In this document: in pieces, positions 1 to 10,519 of the stretch
How positions within the stretch are numbered: the first letter of the stretch is position 1
Layout: every line of letters starts with the position of its first letter
Source of the DNA: Heloderma charlesbogerti
Lineage: Eukaryota > Chordata > Lepidosauria > Squamata > Helodermatidae
DNA: 64,000 bases
NCBI GenBank assembly: GCA_026122225.1
Contig: JANEZZ010000728.1
Location: 1,922,001 to 1,986,000, forward strand
Reading direction: 5' to 3'
Program-made: the position numbers and the translations under genes
Notes under the pieces: generated by a model
What the model was told of the DNA's origin: nothing
Seen by the model: the letters and a program-made list of their open reading frames with translations, nothing else
Databases searched by the model: none

Positions 1-365
1 AGCCACATGCCCCTCTGCTGCCCACAGGAGTGTGCCTGGCACAGCTCTCTAGAATGCCATGCACCCAATGTCTAGCTTTGAGAACACTTCAGAGCTAGGC
101 AGGGGGTGGGGGAGGCTCTCTGGGAAGCCCTGCCAGCTGCTTCCCTGCTATGGCAAATTCTGGAGTAGAAAAGCAGCAGGCAAAGCTCTCCAGAAAGCCT
201 GCCTGGTGGTGGCCCAAATGCCTCACTGTGAGAGTTCCTTCCTTATAGCAAGGCATTCTGAGGGAGGTGGCCTTGGAGGTTTCCTGTGCCGCTGTGGCAC
301 AGGCAACCTCCAGGGCCACCTTACCCAGAATGCCTCGCTAAGAAGGACCCTTCATGGAAAGGGAG
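1..365. repeat. Palindromic repeat with long hairpin
   Basis: Two long arms at about 248-290 and 295-339 are near-perfect reverse complements around a 4-5 base loop. Symmetry continues less perfectly outwards to about 225 and 358. A second, weaker inverted pair lies at about 125-215. The structure looks like a non-autonomous DNA transposon (MITE-like), but the ends and target duplication are not resolved because the window edge is close. No gene is supported here. Confidence 0.5.
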
Positions 366-399
366 GCAGGCAGGCAGCAGCAGCCAGTGGGGAAGATGG

Positions 400-765
400 A
401 AATGGAGGATAATGGTGGCTAGGGGGAATGGGGAGAAGAGAAAAAGAGGAGGAGGAGGAGGCAGCAACCAGGTGGGATGCATGGAGAATGGAAAGAAAAG
501 AGGCGGTGAGAAGGTGATAGCAGCAGCAGTTGCCAGGGTGGATGAAAAGGGAAAGAGGAGGTAGAGGAGAAGGAGGAGGAGGAGGAGGAGGAGGAGGGGC
601 AGCACTGCCAGAAGGTAGGTAATAGGAGGTGTGGATGATGGTAGCGGATAGTGGGGAAAAGGCAAAGAGGAGGAGGGTGGTGGTGGCAGGAGTGGAAGTA
701 GCTGTCACCAGGGCAAGCAAGTGAGAAGAGAGGGTGGCAGTGTGTCTACCTGCAGGGAACCAAAA
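400..765. repeat. Purine-rich tract with GGA microsatellite
   Basis: Almost pure purine on the plus strand, with GGA/GAA runs and a clean (GGA)n stretch at about 569-598. Open frames on both strands encode only low-complexity Pro/Leu or Gly/Arg/Lys and are artefacts of the composition. Confidence 0.75.
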
Positions 766-819
766 TATCACCTTGAATAGGGTGCCAAAATATGCTCAGA
801 TGGTCCTGACTATAGGAGA

Positions 820-2190
820 CCCTACCCAATCTCAGTTATATTGGGCAATATAACTACTCTGTATAGCATGGTTAGAAGGAAATTACATTGAGTGGGTTCG
901 CACCACACAATAAGCCATGGTGGGTTGTGAGCCTTCTTAGTATCAGTGTGGCTTACCATGATGTGCAAACCTGGAGCAGACAATTCAGTGTGGTTTGTTA
1001 ACCTTTGGTGCTCTTTGTTGGAGCAATTATGTTTCTTGTCTCCCCCCCCCTTTTTTTTTTGCTTTTTCCATTGGTGTGACTGCGCTCCAGCAAATTTGCA
1101 CAAATTTCCTTAACAGTTAAAAAAAAAAACCCTTAGAAGGCAACTGAAGGAGATGAAACAAATGGAGCCCCATTGAGGAGGGTGGGTACAATTACTGGGG
1201 GCAGAAATTTGCAAAAATCTCATGGCAGGGCAGTAAACTGGAGCACATTCTCTCTACTCCCTCCTCCTTGCACCAGCAGGAGATGTGTGCAAATTCGCTG
1301 AACTGCAGTCACCCCAGCAGTAATTGCTCTGAAAAGGAGCTGCAATAAGGGCGAGCAATACCTCCCATTTTTTTTACTTCATCAGGACTTGGGGAAGTGT
1401 CAGAAGGGGGTAGGACGCTGACAGGTGTCAGTTCAAAGCATAATAGCAAGAGGATGACATTGCGAAATGGGAGTTATTGCACATAGCCTCCCCCCCCCCG
1501 CCCAATTTGGTGCTCCTTTTCAGAGCAATTACTTCTCTCACTTTTTTTTCTTTTTTGATGCTTCTGAATTGCACAGTCTTTTCTCTTAGTGTTATTTTTT
1601 CCAGGTCCTTCTCATGTGTGCACAGATTAACCTCTGTGCAGTCTCCCCATGTCAGTTTCCTAGCACATTACCTACTGCGCTTCTGCGCTTCCCTTGAGAT
1701 CTGTAACATACAAGGAAATTGACAAGGTGAGACTACACATAGCAGACAGGCGAATTTGCGCTCTTGTGCACTTGCAAAAGACCAGGATTTATTTTATTTT
1801 TTTTAAATTGCGATCCCATTTGCATACTTCCGAAGCACCAAATTATTATTATTTTTTTTTAAGGGTTGTGAACAAAGCAAGTGCTCTGAAAAGGGATAGC
1901 AATCGGAGGCGGCAGGGGAGCCAGGAAAGTTTCCCGCCATAAAGACAAGGAAACAAGAGGGGTTGCCACACAAAGGACACTGGGATATGTGCAGGGAGCA
2001 GGCTGGTGGACCGAGGAGGAAAAAAGCAATTGCGAGCCACCACATGCCCGATTGTCAGGAGTAATGTGGGTTGGCAAGCAAACAACCAACCTACAGTGGC
2101 TTATTCTCCAGAGTTGCATAGTGTGACATGTGAATTGGCCCACTGGCTCAACAAGACGATAAGTGTTCAGAGGTCCTAACACGCAGACAG
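820..2190. repeat. Composite inverted-repeat element
   Basis: A perfect 22-bp inverted repeat lies at 1319-1340 and 1512-1533 (starts AGTAATTGCTCTGAAAAGG). Further out, sequence near 890-930 (AATAAGCCATGG) is loosely mirrored near 2085-2145 (complement of AATAAGCCACTG). This suggests one large degenerate palindromic DNA transposon, or several nested ones. Poly-C and poly-T runs lie at about 1040-1060 and 1489-1500. No coding potential is seen. Confidence 0.4.
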
Positions 2191-3261
2191 ATAGCATTTG
2201 ATACAACCCAATTTTTTAGAATTGGCATAAAATGTCTTATTTTCACAAATATGGGTACACTCAAAAGTTATCCATGTGGCTCAGTTAATTTATTTCGTGA
2301 ATACGAATCCATAAAGGCAACAAAAGTACAGACCTATCTATTCCACTGCATAAAGCAAAGGACATATAACTGCAGCTCTGTGTTATATTTTACTTCCAAG
2401 GAAAGGCAAAATATGGTATTTCATTATCGATGTCAAGAGCTAGTAACCATAAATTCTATGGCTCATGAAAACTGCTTATACATGTTATACTAACAAAGCA
2501 GCATTTCCAATTTACTGTTGCTATAATGGATAATGACTGGAGGTTCATCAAAGTTAATCAAGAAAATGATGTACATGTTATGCTATGTTGTGTTTTGCTT
2601 GGCTTAAAAAGAACTTGGTGTGGCAGACTCTGAGTGTGTGATTTACTGTATTTTAAACCACACACAAGTGCTTGAAAGCAAAACAAACACGGCACGTGGG
2701 TTTGAAATGTCAGGTACACATAGGACTCAATTCCATATACAATTAAGTGCACTTAAGTTTGATATGCACTTAAGATGCGTAATTGTGCAGTGTTAGTGAA
2801 CGTGTAGGCACGCTGAGATCTTTAGACATTTATGTGTTTTATAGAACTGGAGGTCTGGGAAAAAAATGCCCCCCAAAGTATCAGGAAACTAAAGGGCCTT
2901 TATTTTATGTTCCTTTTAAAATTCTTTATTAATACCTAACAAGACATATAACAATAACACATCTCACACAAACTAGAACGTTGTCAGATATCTAACCAAT
3001 TATAACAAATGCAGTCAGATCAGACACTTGTCATCTAATTTGCATCCTCTTATATTGTATTGGATTATTGCTCTCCAAATCTGATTGAACAGTTACACTG
3101 TTACAAAGTACTTTTTTTAAGGTCAGCTTAACTGTTTTGTAGCCTCCCAAACATTCAGCAGTCACTTGTTCTTGGAAGGCTCAGAGGTACTTTTCCAGCA
3201 ATGCACAGGAGAATATGCGGGTTAGAAAACCTACAGCCCTGGAGTAGGTTTGGATATTTGT
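2191..3261. other. AT-rich stretch, nothing assigned
   Basis: Intron-like sequence without a credible open frame. A segment at about 2,900-3,100 looks like an old interspersed repeat tail, but I cannot name it. Confidence 0.4.
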
Positions 3262-3680
3262 CATTTCATTTATTTATTCCACCTTTATTAGACCACCTTT
3301 CAGCAAAGATGTTCATAAAGTGGTTTACAAAAATGAAAATATAGGTATAAAATTAATTCATCTATATGGGCTCATGACACCCAGATTGTGGTCCTTTTGG
3401 TACCACATGAAGACCTTTTTTATTTTTCCAGGATTTTTAATCTTAAAATATTATTGTAATTTTTAGATCTTTGGGTATTCTTCGAGTTTTAAGATCTATT
3501 ATATTTTGGTGCTGCTGTGAGCTTTGTTTTTCCAATGTTATTTTCTGTTGCTGATTTTCTACTAAATTAGATTTTATGCTATATTAGTTTTTATGGGTTT
3601 ATTATCTTATATTTTATTTTTTTATTGGAAACTGAGAATGCATGTTATTGGGCAGAATAAATATTGTAAATAAATAGAAT
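3262..3680 (+). mobile_element. L2-type LINE 3' end, degraded
   Basis: The segment from about 3,385 carries the layout seen in the better L2 copies at 23.6 and 51.5 kb: a 'tgaagacctttttattttcc' type block, a T-rich stretch, then TTGGGCAGAATAAATATT and an (AAAT)-like tail. A shorter piece at 3,265-3,350 ('gtggtttacaaaaatg') resembles another LINE/SINE tail. Only untranslated sequence remains. Confidence 0.55.
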
Positions 3681-5240
3681 ATTGTTAAAGACACACATAA
3701 ATAAAGGTATATACAATACCTTTCACATAATAAGGAAGACGTCTGTGGGCAACCGCCTTAGAGATCCCAACAGGCTGTTGCCTAGACATATCCTGTTGAT
3801 CATGACTAAGAAAGGGCAGAAGGATAGTCTTCTAGGATTTATATCATGCCTGGTCAGCCCAGATGTCTTGTGCAGCATGTAAGTGACAGGGACTGATGTT
3901 GCACTCTCCTTCTGAATCTGAAGAGGGGCCTAAGTCCTAAGCACCCAGAGTCCTAGGCAGCTCATGAGGCTTAAAGACCTTACTTTAGTCTTTGAAATTC
4001 TTAGTTCAAGCCTGAGAGTTCCAGACAATAGGTCAGCCTTAGTTTGACTTGTCCTTCCCCTTTCTGTCCATGTTACTGGCGATGGAGGGCAGAGTTAGAA
4101 CCTCATCCAAAGAGCACCAGAGCCTACAGCAAGATCTGCCAGAATGCAGTTAACATCTGCATTATATTTATTAAAAATAATACATTAAAATAAAACAGAT
4201 GACCATATTTGACTCTATCTCTGCCAAGCCCTCTGTCTCGCTTGGATTCTGATGCAACTCTAATGTGCAAAATTTGATATCCTTTGTCACATATTAAATC
4301 AGTAAGCTGCTTCTTGTTTGTTTGGAAATTTTCATTGCTTCTGTGCCTGGCTTTCAATCTTCTATTAGCTGCTGTTATAAAAAGAAAGCACTTTTGGCAA
4401 TATTTATTTGCAGATGCAAACATCAATGCAAAGCACTTAGTGAAGCAATGTATGCACTGAGAAGGCACACAGGGGATTCAAATATTTTATTGCACAGTGG
4501 ATATTATTACCTCTCTACCTGCTATGCATAAACCATTCTCAGTATTTTATTTCTAATACAGCTATGAACAGCTACTGTGATGATACTACTAAATCTTTGA
4601 ACAATCATGGCATACTACTTGCAAAATAAATGCCTCTGGTTAATATTCAAGTTCTTCTGCATTCTGATTTCCCCCTTTGTTGGTCTGGCCCATCTCTTGC
4701 TACAGCATACTGCCAAGAAATAAAATAAAACTTGCCACATTTAATTTTTATCAAAGAAAAAAGGCATGAAAAATATCTTGAGCCATAAATAAAGTCATCT
4801 AAAGTCTATATTGCTCTAATTTGTCAGGAGTTGAACAAATGTTAATTATATAGCACTTAAACATTAGACTTGTTAATGTCATATTTAATTTAGAATGTTA
4901 CACTGTAAATGTTTTCCCACCGTGTTAATTTACACCTATTATTACAATCTCCATTATTAGGTTTAGAATGGAAAAGATACTTTCTGCCACTGAAAATTTG
5001 TTTAACAGCAAAACAATTACTAATTAGAAGGCATCTTTACTTTAATTCTATTTATTTTCTAGTCTTATTTAATCATCTGATGTTGTATGGAAGCATATCC
5101 TTTGATTCAATTAGCAAGTCCTATTTATCTTACATAATATCATACGTGCATTGCTTTCAAAAAGACAATGGATTACTTCAGTGCCACTTTGCTACATAAC
5201 ATTCTTTACATGATATTAATAAATTGATATGCTTCCTGGG
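3681..5240. other. AT-rich unique intron sequence
   Basis: No repeat or gene recognised. The block at about 4,690-5,210 is AT-rich, non-repetitive and contains many homeodomain-like TAATTA/ATTAAT strings, so it is a weak candidate for conserved noncoding sequence. Confidence 0.35.
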
Positions 5241-5664
5241 TACAATCCATAATGCCTGAGGCAGACATTGGCCCATCCAATGCCTGAGCCAGACATTGGC
5301 TCATCAATCCCAGAACTGAGCCAGCCCATCGGCCCATCTATCCCAGTACTGTCAACTCCAAATGGTAGGAGCTCTCCAAAGGTGATATCAAACATTGTGC
5401 AGGCAGACAGAAGTTCATGGGAGCTCCATCTGTGGCAAATTCCTCCACCCAATTGGTGGGGATCCTCCTTCTGCTCTGTACCCCATGTCAACAGCCCACC
5501 CATCCAGCAGCATCCCTTAGTGCTCTGTGTAGAATTTGGGAGGGGCTCTAGGGTTTGCCAGGGGAAGGAGGAAGTGGGGAAGTCAGTTTCCATAATCTCC
5601 TTTCCGCCAGTGGAATGTTGGACATAACCCCAAGTTTGTTTCTTTGTTTCTTTATTTATTTTAT
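5241..5664. repeat. Short tandem duplication and unassigned segment
   Basis: A unit of roughly 32 bp containing CAGACATTGGC is repeated at about 5,252-5,308, followed by sequence open in both directions for about 120 codons. The opposing frames have no recognisable protein content. The text may be the tail region of the tRNA-derived SINE that follows. Confidence 0.35.
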
Positions 5665-5790
5665 ATTCTCAGACACAGGTCTATACCGGCTTTACTACCT
5701 AAATCTTTTTAACTGGAGATGCTAGGGATTGTACCTGAGACCTTCTGTATACAAAACGTGTGCGCGATAACTTGGTGCAGCCCATGCTGG
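5665..5790 (-). mobile_element. tRNA-derived SINE fragment
   Basis: Read on the minus strand this is a tRNA-like head, with a B-box-like segment AGGTACAATCCC followed by a body ending in a block related to 'ccagttaaaaagat'. It is decayed, lacks an intact A box, and is not a functional tRNA gene. Confidence 0.5.
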
Positions 5791-6604
5791 TGTCCAGGGG
5801 GGCAATGTGGCCACCACATATTGCCCTCCTCTGTCCGAGGCCATTAGTTCTTTGGGTTCCAGTCAATGCCTTTAATTTATATGCATAGTACTGACAGTTC
5901 CGACTTTATTTTGTGGGTTAAAATATTGATACTACTAATAAAACAATGTATTTAACCTCTAGCTGTCAGTATCAATCACCATGCGGGAAGTCTCCAATAC
6001 ACTGTTCAATCATTCAGTATCCCATACACTGTTATGTATGGGATACTGAATATACACTGCATATAAGTATTATGGCATCCTGTGATTTTAAATGTGTCTA
6101 TTAACAGTGTACAATTGTCCATGACCTTCAGAGAAGGGCATTAACAGGGACCAGAACTGGCACAGGTCAAAGATGTATACGTGCTCTTCAAAAGCCACTG
6201 ATACACCTGCTTTGCTGTATAAAATTACAACACCTGTGCACATGGAGCATAATGACTAGGTTATGCTCATCTGGCTTGTAGTTATCCACAGAATTACACT
6301 ACTTAAATTTCATTGAAGTCAGTGGGATTTAAGCAGCATAACTATGCACAGGATGGTTTCTTTAGAGTTAGGTTTTTTCTTCTCTCAGACTCAGGTGCAC
6401 CTGAAAACACTTGAGGAAACATATAATAAGAACACATAAAGTGCATTCCTTAAAAACATAAATCATTTAAAAACTCTTAATACAATTAAAACACTTTTAA
6501 AACTCTTAAAAACAATAAAACCACACAAGTGATAGGGGAAAAATGGCTTTATGACTGGGTTCCAGCTCAAGGTTTAGGAATGACTCTAGTTGTGATTGTT
6601 TGAA
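5791..6604. other. Unassigned, with one perfect small hairpin
   Basis: No gene. At 6012-6051 a perfect 17-bp inverted repeat (ATTCAGTATCCCATACA) encloses a 6-base loop. A second hairpin lies at about 5,800-5,832. A half copy of the 'aggattgcac' repeat family is near 6,300-6,350 and an A-rich LINE-tail-like stretch at 6,420-6,530. Confidence 0.45.
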
Positions 6605-6677
6605 CACTTACTTGGGAGTAAGCTCCACTGAGCTACACGGGACTTACTTCTGAGTAAACATGAATAGGATTGCACTT
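6605..6677 (+). repeat. Short palindromic 'aggattgcac' repeat
   Basis: About 75 bp, with the internal block CTTACTTCTGAGTAAACATG and the end AATAGGATTGCACTT. The internal halves (CTTGGGAGTAAG and CTTACTTCTGAGT) are roughly inverted. This is one member of the most frequent short repeat family in the window. Confidence 0.7.
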
Positions 6678-8449
6678 GTCAAGGTCCTGTAACAATTATC
6701 ACAGGAGTAAGATCAGATGCAATTATTTTGAGGGAAGGAAAGAAGTGAAAACCACTCTTTAAATTACCTGGGTGGCATTCTAAAGTTCCTGCCAAGAAGG
6801 AAATTAAATTTGAAAAAAGGCACATTTAATTAAAATATGCTTAAAGCTCACTTTAAGGAACATTAAACATTAACAAGGTAAAGATTCCAACTATTTATAT
6901 TGTTGGTGGAAAGCTGTGCTGCAGAATACCACAGTATCATGTTTCAGTCATCTCTTGGAAAATGGGGAAAGTCAGTATTAATTTTAAGAACTGATCAAAG
7001 TCATATATGGAGACTATTTTTTAAAAAAGAAACCACCCTCAGTGTTCTCTAGTAGTTGACATGAAGCAATATCCAGGTTAAAGCAATTCTTTTTGGTCAC
7101 ATATCAAAACATTAATGATTATAGAGTCTACTGAGTGCTAAAACCTCATGTTCTGAAAAGGACACCCCAGTGTAGGAATCTCCTGTTTATCAGGAAAAAA
7201 TAACCAGGTTTAATATTTAATAGAGGCTGTAAAATGCGTAAGTAGACAAATATGATTTTGAATAAGCACATTTAAAAATCAGAACATTTTTCAAGCTGCA
7301 TATTATATACAACCTTCCTGTTCAAAAGGGTTTATTTTGCCAGAAATGTTTAACAATTTTCAAATACCTGTTCAGTTTCAATCTGGAAGGCATCAGTTCC
7401 AGGGAAGTTACTACTTCCTACCCACTCAACTGGCTTTCATGTTCAACTAATTCCAGTAATTCCAAGAGGTAATCCAAAAACCCGCAAGTGGATATACAAG
7501 GCAGATAGTCTTGTCACCATTGAGGCGAGGTGTCCATTATCATGCCTGGCATTAACTGTCATTTAATATAATTATCAGAAACATACAGCTTTTAACACCA
7601 CCTTGAAATATGTGTAAGACTGACAGCAGCAGTTTTCTCTTGAGTTTTCACAACATGCAAAGACAGGTGGGGTAAGAGTTTACCCCTGCTAACTGGGGCC
7701 AGGGAATTGAATTTCTGCACTTATTTAGCCAATAGGCATGAGGTACTTCATCCAATCACACAAGCTCTTCCTCTTGTTAGGTGAAGGTCAGTGAGCTTAC
7801 CCCAGATGGCCCTGAAGCAATTCTGAAGTGACCATGAGATGGAGGGAGGGAGCCATAACTCTGTGGCAATGAGCAGCAATGAAATGTGTCCCTTTTGACT
7901 GGACTAGGTTACCCCTCAGACAGCTTGGCTATGGCTACCTAATCAGTTATATCTCGCTTACATCATTTCCATCAAATGGGGCAAAGGGACAAATGATGGC
8001 ATATTTAAAAGCAGCAGTAAAGCAGATGCAAATGTACTAGCATAATATTTGTAAAACCATTAAAAGCCTATTTTTTATCTTGAAGCTCTAACTATCATGG
8101 CATATTAAAACAGCACTGCATTCCACAATGATTAATAATGCAATAACTCTCAAAATAAAAGGCGTGCCATGCCCAAGGATGAAGAGAGAAAGAAAAAAGA
8201 CACACTGGAGAATAAGTCACCTCTAAAAAGACTTTGAGCAGAGGAACCAACTTTGGGTATAGTGGCAGAATCAAAACTGCCAATGAATTGCCATGAGAAG
8301 CCAGATTCAGTGCATTTGTGTCTCTTAAATGCCTTTGAAAATGGGCAGGCAGTGCAGGCTATCATGAAGTCCACTGATTTGTAGCAACAGTTGCCTAATT
8401 CTTCATCTCTTATTGAAATATTTAATGGCTTGTATCTAGACAAGTGTGA
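6678..8449. other. AT-rich unique intron sequence
   Basis: No gene or repeat identified. The block 6,770-7,100, with TTAATTAAAATATGC and similar strings, is a weak candidate for conserved noncoding sequence. Open frames at 8,095-8,443 on the minus strand are short and uninformative. Confidence 0.35.
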
Positions 8450-9245
8450 ATGGAGTTGTGCTCACACAGTATGGCTTTTCTGCTCCTTCCCCACTTTTTT
8501 CCATTCTTCCAGGCTAGGCCGGGGACAGGCCAGCTAGGTTTTTCGAGAGCCAGGGGCCATGGCTCCAAAGAGCTGGAGGACAGAGGAGCTGTCCAGCAGA
8601 GTCAGCAAGTGCCATCTAGCCTTAGACACCAGAGTGATAAATGTTCGAGGAGCTGTCCAACAGTGTCAAAAGAGTACATCAGGGATCAAGGCCTCCCTAC
8701 TGCTCTGAAGGCTGAACAGTGGGGAGCAATCCAGGTACTTATGGGTCTTAGAAACCAGGAGTTTCTAGGCAGCAAATGAGTTTTTTGCTTTTGTTTTTGC
8801 TTTTTAGCAACCTGGATGACCCACCCTTCCTGTGCAATACCAGGTCCATGATCCTGCCCATACATAGAGTAAAGATCCTTCCTCCTGTGGAGAACTCTGA
8901 TAGGGGGTTCATCATATTATATTTTCTGGTCTGGACTTCAGCTAAGACCATTGCTCTCTCTGCTCTTGGAGTGCCAGGGGGTGATTGTGGATGGGTCTGG
9001 AGCTGAGGGAAAGCCCAGTCAAGATGCATCAGGTCCATTAAGTTGTGTAGGTTCCATGAGCAGGGCATAGTCCTGGGTTGTGCTCTCAGAGTGCTTTGAT
9101 TTCCCTTGCCTAAATCCAGTGCAGGCTGAGGCCTGCAGTGGGATTCTCCTCTAAGGAAGAGGTCTCATCCAAATCTGGTTCTGGATGTTCCTGATGCTTC
9201 TGCAGGTCCTTGTAACTTCCTGCTGCAAAGGCACCTCCAGAACAG
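8450..9245. other. Moderately G+C-rich unassigned stretch
   Basis: Richer in G+C than its surroundings, with open frames on both strands of about 75-110 codons (8450-8779 plus, 8748-9068 minus). Neither translation resembles a family I know. The composition step suggests an old transposon fragment. Confidence 0.3.
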
Positions 9246-9864
9246 TGTGTATTCTCATGTGGGTACTTTGAACTGTGAAAGATTCACAGAATTTGGAGAG
9301 TCCCACCCCCATGTACAAGTGGTAGTGCCTTCCATTAGAGCTAAGGGCTCTTTGGATCCATTTGAATGTAACATTCAAAAGATTGTGAGTGGAGAAATAA
9401 TTCATATCAACACAATACAAAGAATTATCTGATAATCTCTACAAGCACACAACCTGTGAGCTGAGCCTCATGGCAAACTGCTTTTGAGACTGAGCAGTTT
9501 GTGATATGGGAAGGATGGGGTTGTGCTATTTTGAATTTTAAAAATACATTCCACTGTAAAAACACAGGCCCTTGAACATGCCTAAAAAGTAGATCTCTTA
9601 CATGTATGAGAGAAAGAAAGAGTGGGAAGGGGTGGGAGAATGAATGTAAATGAAAAACATCACTTAAGGGTAGGAAAGCATTTGAAAATAGAGGTCTGGA
9701 GCTATACTTAACTTCGTTAATCTGGAGAGGAATAGGACACAAAACTACGTTACTTTTAACTAAAGCTTATATGGCATCATGTGCAATGTATCCATACCCT
9801 CTAAGACAACCTGCCTGTATCTGGTGGCCCTATATGTGTTTCACATCATCCTCCATCAGTGTGA
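9246..9864. other. Unassigned intron sequence
   Basis: AT-rich, with no gene, RNA or clear repeat seen. Confidence 0.35.
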
Positions 9865-9950
9865 CCAATGGCCATGGTGGCTGGGGATGGTGGGAGTTGC
9901 AGTCCAACACATCTAGAAGGCACCAGGTTGGAGAAGGCTGCTCTAAGAAA
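9865..9950 (-). repeat. Half copy of the 'ccaggttgggga' palindromic element
   Basis: Shows the half-element blocks 'gggagttgcagtccaacaca', 'catctagaaggcacc' and 'aggttggagaaggct', matching the right half of the full palindromic copy at 19,045-19,186. Confidence 0.65.
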
Positions 9951-10375
9951 AGTGTTCCTGTTCAGGCACCAGCCTCTTTGGAACATCAGCCTTATAGTGC
10001 TGCTCAGGCATCTGGGAGTGGGGGAAGGAGAGTTTCAGAGAGGGGAGGAAGGAGCAAAGGACACTTTTTTCTCTTTGCTGCTTTTTTCTTCTCTTGCTGT
10101 GCTATATACTGCTAGACAGCTCAGATTTGGGGCTGGGAAAGGGATTCTTTTGCCTTTCCTTCCTCCTGAAACATCCCCTCCATGAAGGGGAATTTTTTAA
10201 AGTCATATATTACATCAAGCCATAATCCCACTCCCAGTATATTTACTATAAGACATTTGGGGCATCAGCAGGCAAATTCCCTCTTTCTCTTCCCCCTAGT
10301 CATTTCCTTTATTTTTCCCTCAACTGACACTGTACATCCTGGATGCTCACAGGTCTTTGTCTAGCAATTATTATT
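9951..10375. other. Unassigned intron sequence
   Basis: No gene. Two overlapping plus-strand frames of about 105-114 codons begin inside the preceding repeat and have no recognisable content. Confidence 0.35.
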
Positions 10376-10519
10376 TTTTAATTTACGAACTTGTACATTT
10401 TGGTGAATCTAAGGAGTCCACCACCACCTATAGAAACCACTATCTGATTTTTGGGTGTCTCTGTTTTGCTTCTAAGCTGATAAGTATTCAACCACCCAAG
10501 TTCACTATTAGAGGGAATT
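10376..10519 (+). repeat. Dispersed repeat, copy 1 of 2
   Basis: Aligns over about 140 bp with 47,560-47,697 in the same orientation. Shared blocks include 'ttttgcttc.aa.ctgata', 'ccaagttcactattag' and 'tagaaacca'. I do not recognise the family; no inverted ends or tail are evident. Confidence 0.6.

Noticed and set aside
352..771. Proline/leucine-rich open frame opposite the purine tract
   Set aside because: Pure low-complexity translation of a GGA/GAA-rich stretch.
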